A stretch of 64,000 nucleotides of DNA from Dicyema japonicum (taxonomy: Eukaryota > Dicyemida > Rhombozoa > Dicyemidae), in the NCBI GenBank assembly GCA_011109175.1, contig RDEW01000070.1, positions 11,055 through 75,054 of the forward strand, given 5' to 3'. The position numbers were made by a program, and so were the translations under genes. Below are positions 46,100 to 57,965 of this stretch, in pieces. Within the stretch, counting starts at the first letter, position 1; each line of letters begins with the position of its first letter. The notes beneath the pieces are model-generated. The model ran no database searches, had not been told where the DNA came from, and saw only the letters and a list, made by a program, of their open reading frames with translations.

Positions 46100-46340
46100 T
46101 CTCTCAATACAGTAAATGGAGATGGCTTATATGCTCTATGGATCGAGGTCACAAACTCATTTGAATCTGCCGATCACGACTTTTTAATTAGAATGCTTGT
46201 AAAGCCCGACATCCTTAAATGAATTTTTTTAATCAAAGAATGCTTTTCTCTAAGACATATTTCAAATAATAAAAATAATTTTAAAATTCAAAATCAGAGG
46301 GAGATTTTTCAAAGAGATTGTCTTTCTCCTAGTTACTCTT
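46100..46340 (+). mobile_element. R2-like LINE RT relic
   Basis: A plus-strand frame reads ALWIEVTNSFESADHDFLIRML, a decayed form of the W-x-D-V-K-K-A-x-D-S-V-D-H-x-x-L motif A seen at 20742-21241, then REIFQRDCLSPS. The copy is fragmentary. Confidence 0.5.
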
Positions 46341-46714
46341 AAGAAATTCCAGGAAATATTTTCGAAATGCAGTGGGAGTACTGACATACCACCAGAGGAA
46401 GGCTCGGCGGTTACTATAAGCTTTAATCGCTTAATTAGTTGTTTTTAGCATTAAGCATATTTTACTTATTGGTCGATAGCTCAATGAATCCTTCACCATT
46501 ACGATAATTGAAAATTCAAATCGTGTGGGAACTATTCAAATTTTAAAATAATACCAAACAAACTTCAGAGACCCCAAAAGAAGCTTTCTGGTGCCACTTT
46601 ATAGATTTCCATTTACAATGGGTTTATATATTTGGAATTTTAGTAGAAGGTGTTGTAAAATGTCATTTTTAGATATAAAGCTTTTTATACGTTAATTTGC
46701 GCATTTTTTGATAA

Positions 46715-46999
46715 TTAGGAAAGAAAAGAGAACAAATGGTCATATAGAGGCTGCCGTGACTGCGTGGCTATTCCCTCTCCGGATGGTGAGCGAGATTGCT
46801 CAAATAACCGGCAGCGCTCACGAAGGTCTCCTAATCTTGTGGAAGATCTCCTGACCTTTTGTTGGTTATGTCCCTTATAGACAATCCGGTACCGCAGTGA
46901 GATGTTCAATTTCAGTGCAGTAGATTTTCCTTCTGACAGCTTTAATCCTTGGAGACTGCAAGAGTCTCTTATCTCTTCCATATAAACACTGAACCACAT
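46715..46999 (-). mobile_element. LINE RT fragment within duplication copy 1
   Basis: Minus-strand frame with CSLQGLKLSEGKSTALKLNI, the segment that follows the YADD box in jockey/CR1-like RTs. The decayed counterpart in copy 2 is at 58990-59230. It was therefore present before the duplication. Confidence 0.6.
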
Positions 47000-47060
47000 G
47001 AGACAACATGAAAAATAAAATCACGAATTTATTATTAATTATTTTATTTTATTTCAGAAA

Positions 47061-47700
47061 TTAATGATTTATTTGAATTAAATAATCTCGCTGTTTTTTC
47101 TTATTCAAAAAATAAATAGTAGCAAAAATGGCAATCCCAATAAGCAAACACGTAAATATAGGAATCAAGATAGCTCGAAGATTCAACGAAGTTTTATGTG
47201 GAATAATCGAATGAGACGTACTCGAGGCGGTAGTTTTCAGTTTAGTCGATTTTTCTTCCAAAATGGTCTTAGTATGTGGAGAACTGGGTAATTTTTTGCC
47301 TATTAATTATTATAAATATTTACGCTTTCTGATAAAATCCATAATTGTGTCGTTGCGGAAAAATTGTGCTTTCAATTTGGTAAATTCAACATAAGTATTG
47401 TGCTGGAAATCAATCCTTTGTTTGTCACGACTATAATAATTTCCAATTTCAGAAATCATATTAACACTCTGTGTGTACAAAGCAATAATTCCTAAAAGAA
47501 ACTCTAAAGCGCTACCCTTGCTAGATTCAAATTGTATACTCATTTGATATATTTGGAATGTATTTCCGACTAAATTGACATCAATATAGAGAGAATAATA
47601 GCCACTCGTCAAATAGCAGACACACAGATTTTTCGAATTGTTCAATAACTGTAAAGTAGCCTCGTTAAACTGAATGTAACAAGCTACTAATATATATGTA
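47061..47700 (-). CDS. Orphan type I membrane protein E
   Basis: No known family. From about 47690 the frame reads LVACYIQFNEATLQLLNNS.., then the long exon with NLCVCYLTSGYYSLYIDV and EIGNYY. QFFRND follows 22 residues after GNYY, the same spacing as in gene C. A 24-nt intron (47300-47323) joins to a Ser/Thr-rich stalk. Then comes one membrane helix, AILIPIFTCLLIGIAIFATIYF, and a tail NKKKQRDYLIQINH ending at 47061. The 5' exon(s) with a signal peptide are not resolved. The splice sites are conserved in the duplicate at 59600-60240 even though the intron sequence has drifted, which supports the intron. Likely a surface protein. Confidence 0.65.
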
Positions 47701-48139
47701 TGGTTACTTTATTGTTTCGCCAAAATGATAAAGTTATTATGCCGCTAAGAACTGCATAAGACTTTATGGTCGATCTGCAAAATCCACATTGGCACAGGAG
47801 AATTGTGAATTTGCATTGTATCTATCCTTATTTCTGTAATTTCTCTTATAGATATGACTATAATTAAAGATGGTGCTAAAATCAAGTGTCATCAATTAAC
47901 CTAAATACTGTAGCATCATTTATTCGAACAATGTGAATAAACTATTTTAAATATAATATTTTAATTTAATTTATAAAATCTTTATTTTAATAAATTAAAA
48001 AAATCGTTATTTTAAAAAATGAAACAAATTGAATATTTTTGGGAATATGGGGGATCAAACAGTCATATTAGGAAAAATAAACTCCTACCACAGAAATCAG
48101 CTCCGGTCGCTGACGAAAATCAGGATTCCAAAAAGATTT

Positions 48140-48404
48140 GTATAAAAATGATGTACGGAAAATTGAATTCACAGTCGATCGAATTGACTGTCAAAAAAGA
48201 GAGATAGAAGTTATTTGGACATATCCTAAAATGGACCAAGCAGTTCCGACAAACAATGCTATGGAAGCTTACTTCCAGATTAGTTCTGGATACCACGAAC
48301 GTCCTGGCTACTATCTCACTATTGCAATTCACGATCTTGGGATTGTAAAGACGAAACTCGAAAATGCAGACGACCTAGATGTCCTTCGAAAAATCGCCTT
48401 CTGA
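48140..48404 (+). mobile_element. LINE C-terminal relic within duplication copy 1
   Basis: Reads AMEAYFQISSGYHERPGYYL and LENADDLDVLRKIAF, a decayed M-E-x-Y-F..R-G-R-P-R-x-T-L..D-D-L-x-x-L-R block. Further decayed in copy 2 (60800-60965). Confidence 0.6.
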
Positions 48405-49104
48405 AGGAGAGGGTAGAGGCATCTAACATCGAAGATTATCTACGGTGTTGCGAAAAGCCATGATGAGATAACTTTCTTTTAGTTGTGTTTTCCAAAATAA
48501 TAATTTTTTTACAGGATAGTATATTTTTTTAAACAAATATTTGTCAAAAAACCTCCTTGAATTTTCAAGAAAAGAGATAGACCTTGTATGCAGTGTGATA
48601 CCATCTCTCGAGTCCATAGAGGAGTGATGGAATAATCGTACGTGAAAAAATCAAATAAAAATAATTCAGTTTTGAGTTTCCTCATACATGAGATCGCATG
48701 GTGTGTTATACTCCTTTGGACCATAAAGTCGTATAACGTACTGCCAGTTATCTTGATTACAATCATCATGTTTATTTTCTTATTCAATAAGGATATTTTG
48801 ATTTGGGTTTGATGACAGATTATCTTCGATGTTTTTATGCTTCTCCGTTCACGAATGATGTCAAGGATTATTAAAGCAGCACAATTAAAACTATAGTAAA
48901 ACTATAATAGCTACAGCTTATTAAAAATGTTAATTCTGATGAAGTAACTAAGATGCATATGAAAGATACAATTACGATTGAAATCAGCATATTTGTTGTA
49001 AAATAATTTTCAACTAATTTTTAAAATCGAGTTTGCCCACAATAAAGTTAAAATTCGTAAAATTATTTTTTTGAAAGATAATTGTAATTTGAGTTCAATT
49101 TAGC

Positions 49105-49860
49105 TACCGTATTTGCCGGTGTATAAATCGACCTCGACTTATACAGAGTCATGAAATTCAATTTAGTATTCATCGCTTCAAATGTGATGGTAATCACTAC
49201 ACTCTTCACAAAGAAATTCTTGCAAGATCAATCTAATTATAGAAGTGAATGGTATAAATTGATAACTACGTAAACATTCAATCATTATACTTACCCATGT
49301 CTAAACAAATGAAATACTCTGCGAAGTTTGTACTGCAATTTGTAAACTTTCAAAAAAAACAAACAACTGTGCTTCTGAAAGTTTGGCGTAAATGAGAAAC
49401 TAGTTAATGATTGGAAATGCAATGCAACACAGCTAGCAGTGATGCCAAGAAACAAATGTGCTAATAGAGGGAAAAGCTGCCAGAGGCCAGCACTTGAACA
49501 AGAACGTGCATGCTGAGTCAAGGAGCAACGAAAGTGTGGGTTCGTCACACCAGAAATATGATTCGTCTGCGAGATTTGGATTGTGCCAAACAAAGCAAGA
49601 TTACTGATTTCAAAGTAACTATTAGTGATGTTCACGATTTTTAAAGTGAAATGACCTTGTGCTACGACAAAGAACTAAACTTGCTCAGAAACTGCCTAAG
49701 ATTTAGAGGAAAACATAACTCTTAATTTAATTTATTGTTTTTAACTAAAAATAAATCACTTTCTAAGAGTGTTCATTGTTGTTAGTCTCTCTTGGCGCGT
49801 AGTATCACAGGGTACAAAGTAAATACAAGGGGGTCGACTAATACACCGGCAAATACGGTA
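49105..49860 (+). mobile_element. Internally deleted pogo-like DNA transposon
   Basis: Inverted ends of about 30 bases begin TACCGTATTTGCCGGTGTAT at 49105 and, inverted, at 49860; the outer TA pairs are the likely target duplication. Inside, decayed plus-strand frames read FGVNEKLVNDWKCNA, MPRNKCANRGK, EQERAC.VKEQRKCGFV and IRLRDLD, then ITDFK. This is the N-terminal helix-turn-helix/CENPB-type DNA-binding region of pogo-family transposases (F-G-V-x-E-x-L-V-x-D-W; W-V-K-E-Q-R-x-x-G). The catalytic DDE part is missing. Non-autonomous. Confidence 0.8.
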
Positions 49861-50080
49861 TGTCTTCATGCAAAGGTATACGTGACACATTGCATTGGGG
49901 AATATTGTAAATGTGATGAATCACTATGATGAATAACAAATAATTTCTTAGAATAGAGAATTGTAAAATTCAAGTTCTAAAAAACGATGAAACAAAAAAG
50001 ATCACTGGGAAATGTTTACTTTAACCTATCTGGGACGATGAATGTGACTGTTTACCTTTGGGTTACCAAATAGAACATCA
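49861..50080 (+). pseudogene. Paralogue H of orphan membrane gene D, disrupted
   Basis: Right after the pogo-like element, VYVTHCIGEYCKCDESL aligns with D's VNVTHNNGEYCKCKELSI (about 21491-21540). Across the transposon, the left flank ...CAATTTAGC(TA) plus the right flank gives AATTTAG followed by the exon, the same acceptor context as in D. The transposon thus sits within the first bases of this exon. A TGA soon follows and no downstream helix is recognisable. Confidence 0.5.
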
Positions 50081-51359
50081 ATCAAAGCTTATAATATGAA
50101 ACACAAATATGTCGTCAAAAAGCTAAATCTGACAACTACTGACAATTTCATTTCTTTCATAATAATATGTGGGTTAGGAATTTCTAGTTTATTTGATATC
50201 AAGTATCTAAGGCTGCATTTATGTTCTGTCTGTCTAGTTAACCTAACGAGTAGGAGAGCGTGAGGTAGTGTAGAAATCATGCATGTGGGTACTAATGGAG
50301 GTGTTCTCTAGTGGAGATCTTGATGATAATAACAAATACTCGAATGAGAACTTTGAGAGCCTATGCGGAAAAGGGTTTCTTGTGAACATTAGTTTGACAT
50401 GAGTTATTAGGTCCTAAGCACGTTTAAAGTTATTTGAAATTGCTGTTTGAGGGAAAGAGAATTGGGTTAACATTTTCGAACCTGAGCTGGCTGGTTATGC
50501 GGAGAGGCTTTCGTTATAGTGTAAGAAGAGAGGCATTTCGGAAAGAGTTACTTTTCATTTAAGGTCGATTTTTCTAGAAATGGTTTAGCCAGCGAGATAG
50601 AAGTTGTTGGTCATAAAACCTTATCAGAAAGCATGGCAGTTTCTCCTATTCCGAACCATGTCGGTCGTTTCATGAAACCCATAGTGGTTTAACAGTCACT
50701 TGACTACCAATAATGGCAGCAATCTCCAAGGTTAGCAACTAATAGATAATCGTGATCAGGGAAGTCGGCTAAATATATTAGAACTTTAGTAGATCAATAG
50801 AATGCAAACCTCGTGGTAAAGTACAAGAAGATGTTAAGCAAGCAAAAGATGGTTACTCTGGGAAAAAATGGAGTAAGTCAACAAAAAAAACGGTAATCAA
50901 AATGCTTTGTATGCTCCAGAGAATTCCACATGTCCAGCATCGGAATGACCAAGAATATACTAAGCTATTATTTCATACTGGCAATGCCAATCATGTCTCT
51001 CTCTTGAATGAACGACTCTCTTAACTCAACGTTTTCCCTCCGATAATATTCTTTAGATTATCCAATTCTTATTGAGCTGATCTCGAACCTGACTTATTCT
51101 CGAATACCGCTTATTAGGATCGCTTATTAGGATCCCGTGTTTGTTCAGATTATCACTTGTTTTGAAAAATCTATATTCACCGATAACCTTGAAGACAGGA
51201 TATGCCTACTGTGCTTCGCCTCATGTACACTTAGTATATCCTATAGCGAAGGATAGAGAAATCAATCACATCCGGAGAATAAAAAATCATCAATAAGTTT
51301 TCTTTTAAGGGCATTAGAGTTTACATAAATGAACATGAACAACAGAAAAAAGTATATAA
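50081..51359. other. No recognisable gene
   Basis: Mixed composition with no domain, repeat or tail recognised. A 14-base tandem repeat (CGCTTATTAGGATC) sits at about 51108-51136. Confidence 0.35.
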
Positions 51360-52010
51360 GAAAGAATCATTGAAGATGCCAGAGATGCGTCGATTGTGGG
51401 GCATAATACTCTCCAAATTGTCAGAAGGTGGAATCTGTTCGCCTATGAGGATTCTCTTGATAGAACTGTATCCTGGAAACATCAGAAGAGAGTCAAAAGT
51501 TTCTCTTCAAATGAACCGACCCCCCCCCCAAGCGAACAAAGTATCCACCATTCCATAGGACAAACGCCTAGTTTATTTGCATCTGTAGCGGACATAATAA
51601 GGGAATACTTTCCTTCGTTCTAAGCAGCAGGAGGAGTTGATGGACTTCGTCCCGAATATTTCAAGGACCTCATTTATAATAAAACAGGTAGCTCTGGCAA
51701 CCGACTTGTCTCAACAATCACCAAACTAATGAACAGAATGCTCTCCTGGAAAATGCCAGAAACAATTCGCTACATCGTGTCCTCTGCCAAATAACTTTTG
51801 GTTAGAAGGAGGAGTCCAACCCATTCTGGTAGGTTCTGTTTTCAGTCGCTTAGCGTCAAAACTACCGGGCAGGACAGTTCTCCCCGTCCTTTTCGAACAC
51901 CTGATGAAGGTTGTGAAGAGATAATTCATGTTGTGTGGACGTTTGCATGTAATCCTGTAGAATTGCTAGTCTTACTCAGTGATCGAAAGTGATGGATAAT
52001 TTTTTAGAGG
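51360..52010 (+). mobile_element. R2-like LINE, N-terminal RT part
   Basis: Frames around 51396-51995 give FASVADIIREYFPSF, AAGGVDGLRPEYFKDL (a common opening of this RT class), NRLVSTITKLMNRMLSWKMP and, after a shift, GGVQPILVGSVFSRLASKLP. This is the usual order before RT motif A in R2-like LINEs. The element is cut off after about 600 bases and frameshifted near 51795. It belongs with the RLE fragments at 27.7 and 11.4 kb. Confidence 0.7.
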
Positions 52011-52756
52011 TCGTATTATATGTCGCCCATATAAAATTATGTTTTGTTGGACGCTAAAAATATCTATATACTAAAAAACTAGTTTTTCTGTCTGTCCAGA
52101 AAAGTTGACCAGTTTAGCACTTTGATCTATATAATAAAATACTAAATTGACAGCGAACACAACACATTCTAATAACTAAAAAACAAATAACCTTTTTCCA
52201 CTAAAATTAATAAGCGAAGTGAACTGGGCAGCATAATATTTCCTCAGGAGCTGGCGGCTGTCAGCTAGCGAACAGCACAGCCACCTCTTATAAATATAAT
52301 GAATTTTTTTAACACAAAAATTAAGTAAAGTTAAACTTTGAGAGACAGTCTAAATACAATAGGTAATGAAATAATAAGCTGAACTATTCCATTGACTCTT
52401 TCATCACTCACTCAACTCTTAGGCAGATTCCTTAGAAAGAAAGCCTTTTATTTCTTAACCATATTCTACCTTAGTGGTATCAATTGTTTTCTGGTCCTTA
52501 TTCAACTTTGTTTCGAACCTTATACGGAGGGAAAACTTTATAGTGAATAGCCTGAATTTTACATAAAAGATAATTATAAGCATTACAGTAATTTAGTTAA
52601 ATATTTTGTAAAATTACTGGTAAAATTACTTTTTTTTTAATGAGAATTAAAATCACAATTATATTAGTTCAAAGATGAAAACGAATTTAATTAAAAAAAT
52701 AAATAAATAAATATTTAATTTTATTAAATTAAATTTAATAAATTCTTAATATAAAT
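52011..52756. other. AT-rich stretch with a possible Helitron-like segment
   Basis: Positions 52062-52273 begin TCTATATACTAAAAAACTAG and end with the hairpin AGCTGGCGGCTGTCAGCT then AG. Otherwise the sequence is AT-rich, especially 52640-52750, just upstream of gene F. Confidence 0.25.
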
Positions 52757-53315
52757 ATGAATCATTTAATAGGTCAGGTCATATTTAATTTCTTTTTAGT
52801 TCTTTTCATCAGCTTAATCGTCTTAGAAGAGGATGTGATTACTTGGGAAATAAAAAACTCTTGGAATTATACTATAGCATTGATTGAGGGTCATATATTT
52901 TTAAAACATTATTCAAATGGAACTGTAAGCAAAATTTTATTTTTAGGTTGTAATTCATAAATTCGACAGAAGTACTACGCTTGAAATGATAGCTATCAAT
53001 ATTACAAGTAACTCAAAAGTGAGTCAATTTTATGTCCATGGTATTTTGACCATGGGAAAGATTGAACTTATATTAAAATTTTTGGTTAAAGCTCTTACAT
53101 ACACAATAGAAGAAATTATAGTTATAATAAACTTTAGTAAGTATTTTAGGTTTAATTTAGATGTAATCCTATCTCGAAAGTTTAACATCACTCAGTTCTT
53201 TGACAATTCTTGTGAAACTGATGAAGTAGAGTTGATTAATAAAGGCTTTTATCTCAAACTGGAATATATAAAAGTTCAACTTTTAAGATATGATGGGTTG
53301 AATATGCCAAGTTAA
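52757..53315 (+). CDS. Orphan secreted protein F
   Basis: The ATG at 52757 encodes a strong signal peptide (VIFNFFLVLFISLIVLEED). Introns 52925-52946 (22 nt) and 53137-53160 (24 nt) give one frame to the stop at 53313-53315, about 170 residues. The C-terminal block LKLEYIKVQLLRYD matches the L-x-I-E-x-x-x-F-K-x-Q-[LF]-F-R-N-D block of genes C and E. No membrane helix follows the motif in frame, so F is either secreted or the gene is truncated. N-glycosylation sequons (for example NYT, NGT, NIT) fit an extracellular protein. Function unknown. Confidence 0.65.
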
Positions 53316-55044
53316 CTTTAACTAATCTTAGAGCTTAATTGTGACTGGACACCTATGCCCGAAGATGTTAGTGATGAGAGAAGCTAAATCTTTATAACTA
53401 CTAACAGTTTCGTTCCTTCATACTAATAAATGGGTTGGGAGAATTCTAGTTTAGTTGATGTGAAGTCTCGTTGAGACTAAATTTAAGTTTTTTTCTAAAT
53501 TAGCTGATTATTTTCTTAGGATAAATCCTTTTTTACCTAAACCAAGTAAATTATCATAATTAAGTAAAATTTCAATCCAATTTGTTGGTAATCACTCTTC
53601 TCTAAATGAGCTGAATTATATTTAATATTATATTTAATAGAGTGTAAAGCTCGATTATTGAAATTTTGATAATTAGTTCAATCCTATTAGAAATTGTGAA
53701 TACGATCCTGGGATGACTTCAAATTCGTTCTACTTGCAAAAATATTGATAACTTAATATTTCTTGGGTTAGGTTTTGTTAATTTATGTTAAAACGATTTG
53801 TTTCAAGTCATTAGAGAACTAACTACATATTTAATCTATAAAAAATAGGTCATGTGAATTCTCTATCTAAAAACTATCTCATTTAAATTATTACTTATTA
53901 AAATTACCAGTAAATTTGCTGAGATTTATCAGTTTCTCCATTCTTGTCGTGCGTCTTATCCTTGGTAATCTACCAAAGCGTCGGACAGTGTATTTGATCT
54001 ATGCTGCTAATTCAAATTGGTATAGGCACTCTCAGAGCAACAGTATAATGCCTTGGCATATATCTTTTCAATATTCGGCTTAAGATAAAGTAACTTTCCT
54101 GTCTGGGTGGTGACATTTATGAACTTGCAAATGATAATTTTTATTTAGGAAAATATGTTACCAAAATAAAACTCGACAAAAAAGACTGAGTTCATTTGCC
54201 AACATTCGCCTAGGAACTTAGAAAGTGATAAAATCACTGATGGATTATTCTAGAAAAAATCGAAAAAAATTGAAGCAGATCGTTAATTAATTGGCTTAAA
54301 TTTTTTTCAGTATTCTTGGGTTTATTAAATAATTAACTGGATATTGGAAGCAGTCGATGGAAGCAGATCACTACCCTGCTGAACTACTTGCTTACTTGAT
54401 ATAGCAAGAAGGAAAAAAGGATAAGATTTTAATTCTGAGAGCAATAATTTGAGAATTTAGTGAAAACTAGGTCATGTACAAAATTCCGAATTTTTTTATG
54501 ATAGCCACAGCCAAAAATCTCTTAAAGACGTAAAAGTCTCTTACTGTATAAGGAAGATCAAACACATCTCCCATATGACGCAACGATGAAGAAGTATGTT
54601 AATACTTTCTTTGAACACGGTGGACTTGAATGAGATTTCATGACAGTGTGTGTTCGGAAAATACAATTGGAGTCTAACTCTTCATTAGGAATATGAATAA
54701 TAGTTAGGGAAGATAACATTTTGTCCTTTTCGAGTTTATGTGGCTCTGGATCTTTAAAATCTCTGTATTCTCTATCCACTTGACAGGAAAGATGACCTTA
54801 TTGTCTTCAAAACATCCTAGTTTGTTTAAATCCGTTATACTGTCTTACTAGTCCCCACTCGTTTAGATTTTTTAGTTCTAACTTTTCGCACCAGTGGAGC
54901 TTGAATGACCAGGCTGTTTACTCAGAGAATATCTATCGAGATACGCCTTCGAAGCCATCCAGTCTCAAGTGGATCCTTGATGACCCTTTTGATCATTGAC
55001 CCGATCCGACGAACTAGATCATCCTCTAGTGAGTTTAGGATTCC
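53316..55044. other. No recognisable gene; RLE trace at 54925-55030
   Basis: Positions 54925-55030 resemble 11455-11560 (GCC.TCGAAGCCAT.CAGTCTCA.GTGGAT), a trace of the R2-like RLE segment on the minus strand. The frame at 54558-54779 has no known motif. The rest is AT-rich spacer. Confidence 0.35.
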
Positions 55045-57500
55045 TTACGTCTCAAAGGCATTTTGAAAAAGCTTCGGGAAGAAAAAAGTGCTCGAAGATG
55101 ATTTCTGTGAAAAGAATTTAACTTTTCGAGTTCCTGCCTGTACATGCACATTATTATTATTATTAGCACTTTCACGAGAGCCATAATATTTATAGCCCCG
55201 CATGTGAAGCAAAAATATATTAGTTAGGTTGCTCCAAGCTCTTCTGTTCTTTGCTAGGTCCCTCAGTGAGTCCAAATCGTCACCAGATGCCAATGTTTTC
55301 CTCACGGCTTTCAGATCGTTTTGTAGAACGACCGGGAGGGTAGTTCTCGGTCTTCCACGAAAGCGTTTTACATTGGAGGAGTAGTAATCTTCCATTGCGA
55401 TGTTCGGAGGGGATATCGGGTCCAACCTCAGGACGTGTCCATAAAGTCTCCAACGAGAGCTAATGATCTCGTGGCTTAATGGTTTACAGTCACACTTATT
55501 GAACAGTCCATTCCGCGAGATCTTGGATGGCCAGGACATTCCAGTTATGTTTCTTAGATGATTCCTGTGAAATGAGTCTAGCCTCTCCAATTCCTCTTTA
55601 GAGGTGGCCCAGGTCCCAGAGTTGTATAGTAGAATTGGTTTGATGAAAGTGTCGTATAACATAATCCTTTGTTTTATGTTATATCCTTTCCGTTTTAGCC
55701 AAAGATTTTTAAACCTTTGTAATACCGCATTTGCCAATGTTTTTCTCCGTATGATGTCTTCGCTATCTCCTAGTAGTGAGCCAAGTTTCTTTATGTGTCT
55801 CCATTTTTCTTCGAGTGAGTTTTTCATTCTTCTTGTCTCTGTCCGTTCTGTTTTTTCCCTGTTCACGGTGAGAAACCATTTCTCAAGTATATCTGGTGCT
55901 CTTTCTAGTACATGTTCCAGGAGTTTTGTTAGATAGAAGGATTTGAATCATTCTTAGACTCGATTCGTCAATAAACCCTTCCAGCACTGTCATCAATTTT
56001 TTCCTGTTAACTGAGTCAAAGGCATTTGATAGATCTATTCCCAGAATGTGGATGGCATTGCAATATCTTTGATGTGTTGCACATCTCCATTTGTGACTCC
56101 AGACTGCATCAGCTGTTGATCTTCCTTCTCTGAACCCACTTTGACTTTCGGGTAGGTATTCATAGGCGGGTCCTTTTATTTGTTCCAATACAATGTTAAC
56201 TAAGACTTTCCGTAGAGAATTTGATAATATAATAGGTCGTAAGATTTCAACCGGTCCTTTGGGTTTATTGGGTTTTTGTATAGGTATTAGTAATCCCGTT
56301 CCCAGGGCCAAGGTTGAGTTAGTTGAAAACATTTCATTTAGTAGTGTAGCGATTTTTTCAAAAAGGGGGTCAGGCCCGTATTTCAGTAATTCTAGATTTA
56401 TCGTATCTGGTCCAGGGCTTCTGTTATTTTTTAGTTTTTGACATGCTGTTTTTACTTCCAAAATTGAAATTGGTTCTTTTAAAGGTCTAGGCTTTCCTTT
56501 GAATGGGGGGATTGCTGTAGCCACATTAAAAAGTTTCTCAAAATGTGTTGCAATTACCTCCGCTTGCTCGTCAGTATTCAGTAATGTCTTGCCATTTTTG
56601 TCTTTGATGATTATTCGTTCCTTCAGGTTTTAGTGGCGTAGTAAACGAGCGGCCATATACATTTGTGAGTTATCCTTTAGTTTGGATACTTCATTGATTT
56701 TGCGAAGAAGTTCTTCTTGGTGAAGTGTCTTGTTCAGTTTCCTGATTTTTCTACGGATTTGGTCCCTCAACTCCTGAAGGACTTTTCTCATGTTATAGTC
56801 TTTTTCGATTAGTTTTTTTTGTATGGATTTCCTTTAACTCCTTTGCTAATTCCTTTACTAGTTCTGTATGTGTCGTCAGACCCTTACTGGCCATCTCCCG
56901 CGTGCCGAGGTACTGGCCTGCTGCATCGTTTATTATATACTTCGTGTGATCCCACGAAATTCCTACTGTTTGGTCCTTCAGATAAGTTCCTGCCTGTACA
57001 TGCACACGTACTGGCATTATATAATAGGATTGGCCTCACTAGGGAATTGTATAGCCTCATTCGAGATTTAGGGTCAAGCCTTTTGTGCAGAAGCCAGGTC
57101 CTCTTCATTTCGTTGTAAGCGACCGTAGTTAGAGTCTTTTTTTGTGTTATATCTTTGGTGTCACCGAGAAGGGATCCTAGTTTTTTTGATCTACGCCAGT
57201 GATCATTGGTCCTTTCCTCGCTTCTCCACTTCATCCGCATATGCATTATGCTCGTTCCTTATCCGATATGAGGCTTCAAGTCTCGTAGAGCTGCCTCCAG
57301 ATAAATAATAAACAAATTCGGGGATAATTGATCTCTTTGAGGGGTACCAATTGTCACTTCAAATGTACTCGATAAAGCTTTCCCAGTCCTGACCATAAAC
57401 TTTATTTGTCAAGAGTGTCTTGACCATACTAATCCTTGAGCCTTCCAAGAAATGCTCTGATATTTATAGCAACTTGTTCCTGTTGACGGAATTAAAGGCC
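55045..57500 (-). mobile_element. Older LINE copy, split by a later LINE insertion
   Basis: On the minus strand, 57500-57010 reads AFNSVNRNK (motif A), IGTPQRDQLSPNLFIIYL, NAYADEVE (variant YADD box) and RMRLYNSLVRPILLYNAST. It then resumes at 55130-55045 with ELEKLNSFHRNHLRALF. The two halves meet exactly at the target duplication of the inserted LINE (55151-56987). Multiple frameshifts show it was already decaying. Confidence 0.7.
55151..56987 (-). mobile_element. Young 5'-truncated LINE with (AAT)n tail and 21-bp target duplication
   Basis: The direct repeat GTTCCTGCCTGTACATGCACA flanks it (about 55130-55150 and 56988-57008). Minus-strand frames 56524-55883 and 55866-55045 carry most of an RT: NNRSPGPDTINLELLKYG, LRPIILSNSLRK, QSGFREGRSTADAVWSHKW and IDLSNAFDSVNRKKLM. 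The C-terminal part has ILLYNSGTWATSKEELERLD, WRLYGHVLRLDP and FRGRPRTTLPVVL, and ends GYKYYGSRES then (AAT)n. The endonuclease and part of the RT between the two frames are lost or frameshifted. Its 3' ~45 bases are shared with the tRNA-SINE at 8942, so this family is the likely SINE driver. Confidence 0.88.
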
Positions 57501-57506
57501 ATTGAC

Positions 57507-57965
57507 ATGAAAACGGACGAACAAAACCTTGACTCCTTTCACAGAAGGCAACTTCGGTCTCTCTTGGGACTAAAGTGGCCAATGCGTGTAGGGAGTGAAA
57601 ATTTATATAGAAGATGCGGTTCCGGACCTCTGAGCACCATGATCATGAAGGCTCGCTGGAGATTGTTTGGCCATATTCTCAGATTGGGACAAGACATGTC
57701 AGCAAACATCTTCATGGAAGAATACTTCGATACGTCAGGGGAGAAGTTCAGAGGTCGTCCAAGAATAACTCTTCTGGAAGTCCTTAATGGTGACCTGAGA
57801 TCAGTAACCAGACTACTAAAGGACGGTGAAGACCTTAGTACTCTGCGGCACTTGGCATCGGACAGGAGGGGATGGGAAAGGCTAATTAAGAGGATTGTTC
57901 AGACGCGGCACGAATAGAATTATAGTTTATATGATTCTATGTAGTTGCTTATAATAATAATAATG
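57507..57965 (+). mobile_element. 5'-truncated LINE C-terminus with (ATA)n tail
   Basis: Open to the stop at 57917: NLDSFHRRQLRSLLGLKWPM, ARWRLFGHILRLGQD and FRGRPRITLLEVLNGDL, then DLSTLRHLASDRRGW. A short 3' UTR and CTTATAATAATAATAATG follow. Same LINE type as 55151-56987 but another subfamily, in the opposite orientation. Well preserved but lacks endonuclease and RT. Confidence 0.8.

Larger units (their letters stand above)
46660..48753 (+). repeat. Segmental duplication, copy 1
   Basis: The whole block aligns collinearly with 58905-61297. Both contain, in order, a LINE RT fragment (minus), membrane gene E (minus), a shared non-coding spacer, a LINE C-terminal fragment (plus, 48140-48404 here) and CATACATGAGATCGCATGGTGTG. 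Similarity starts around CTTTTTATAC.TTAATTTG and fades after CGTATAACGTACT. Copy 1 has the better-preserved gene. Confidence 0.85.

Noticed and set aside
55604-55936. 110-codon plus-strand frame
   Set aside because: Antisense of the LINE RT C-terminal region.
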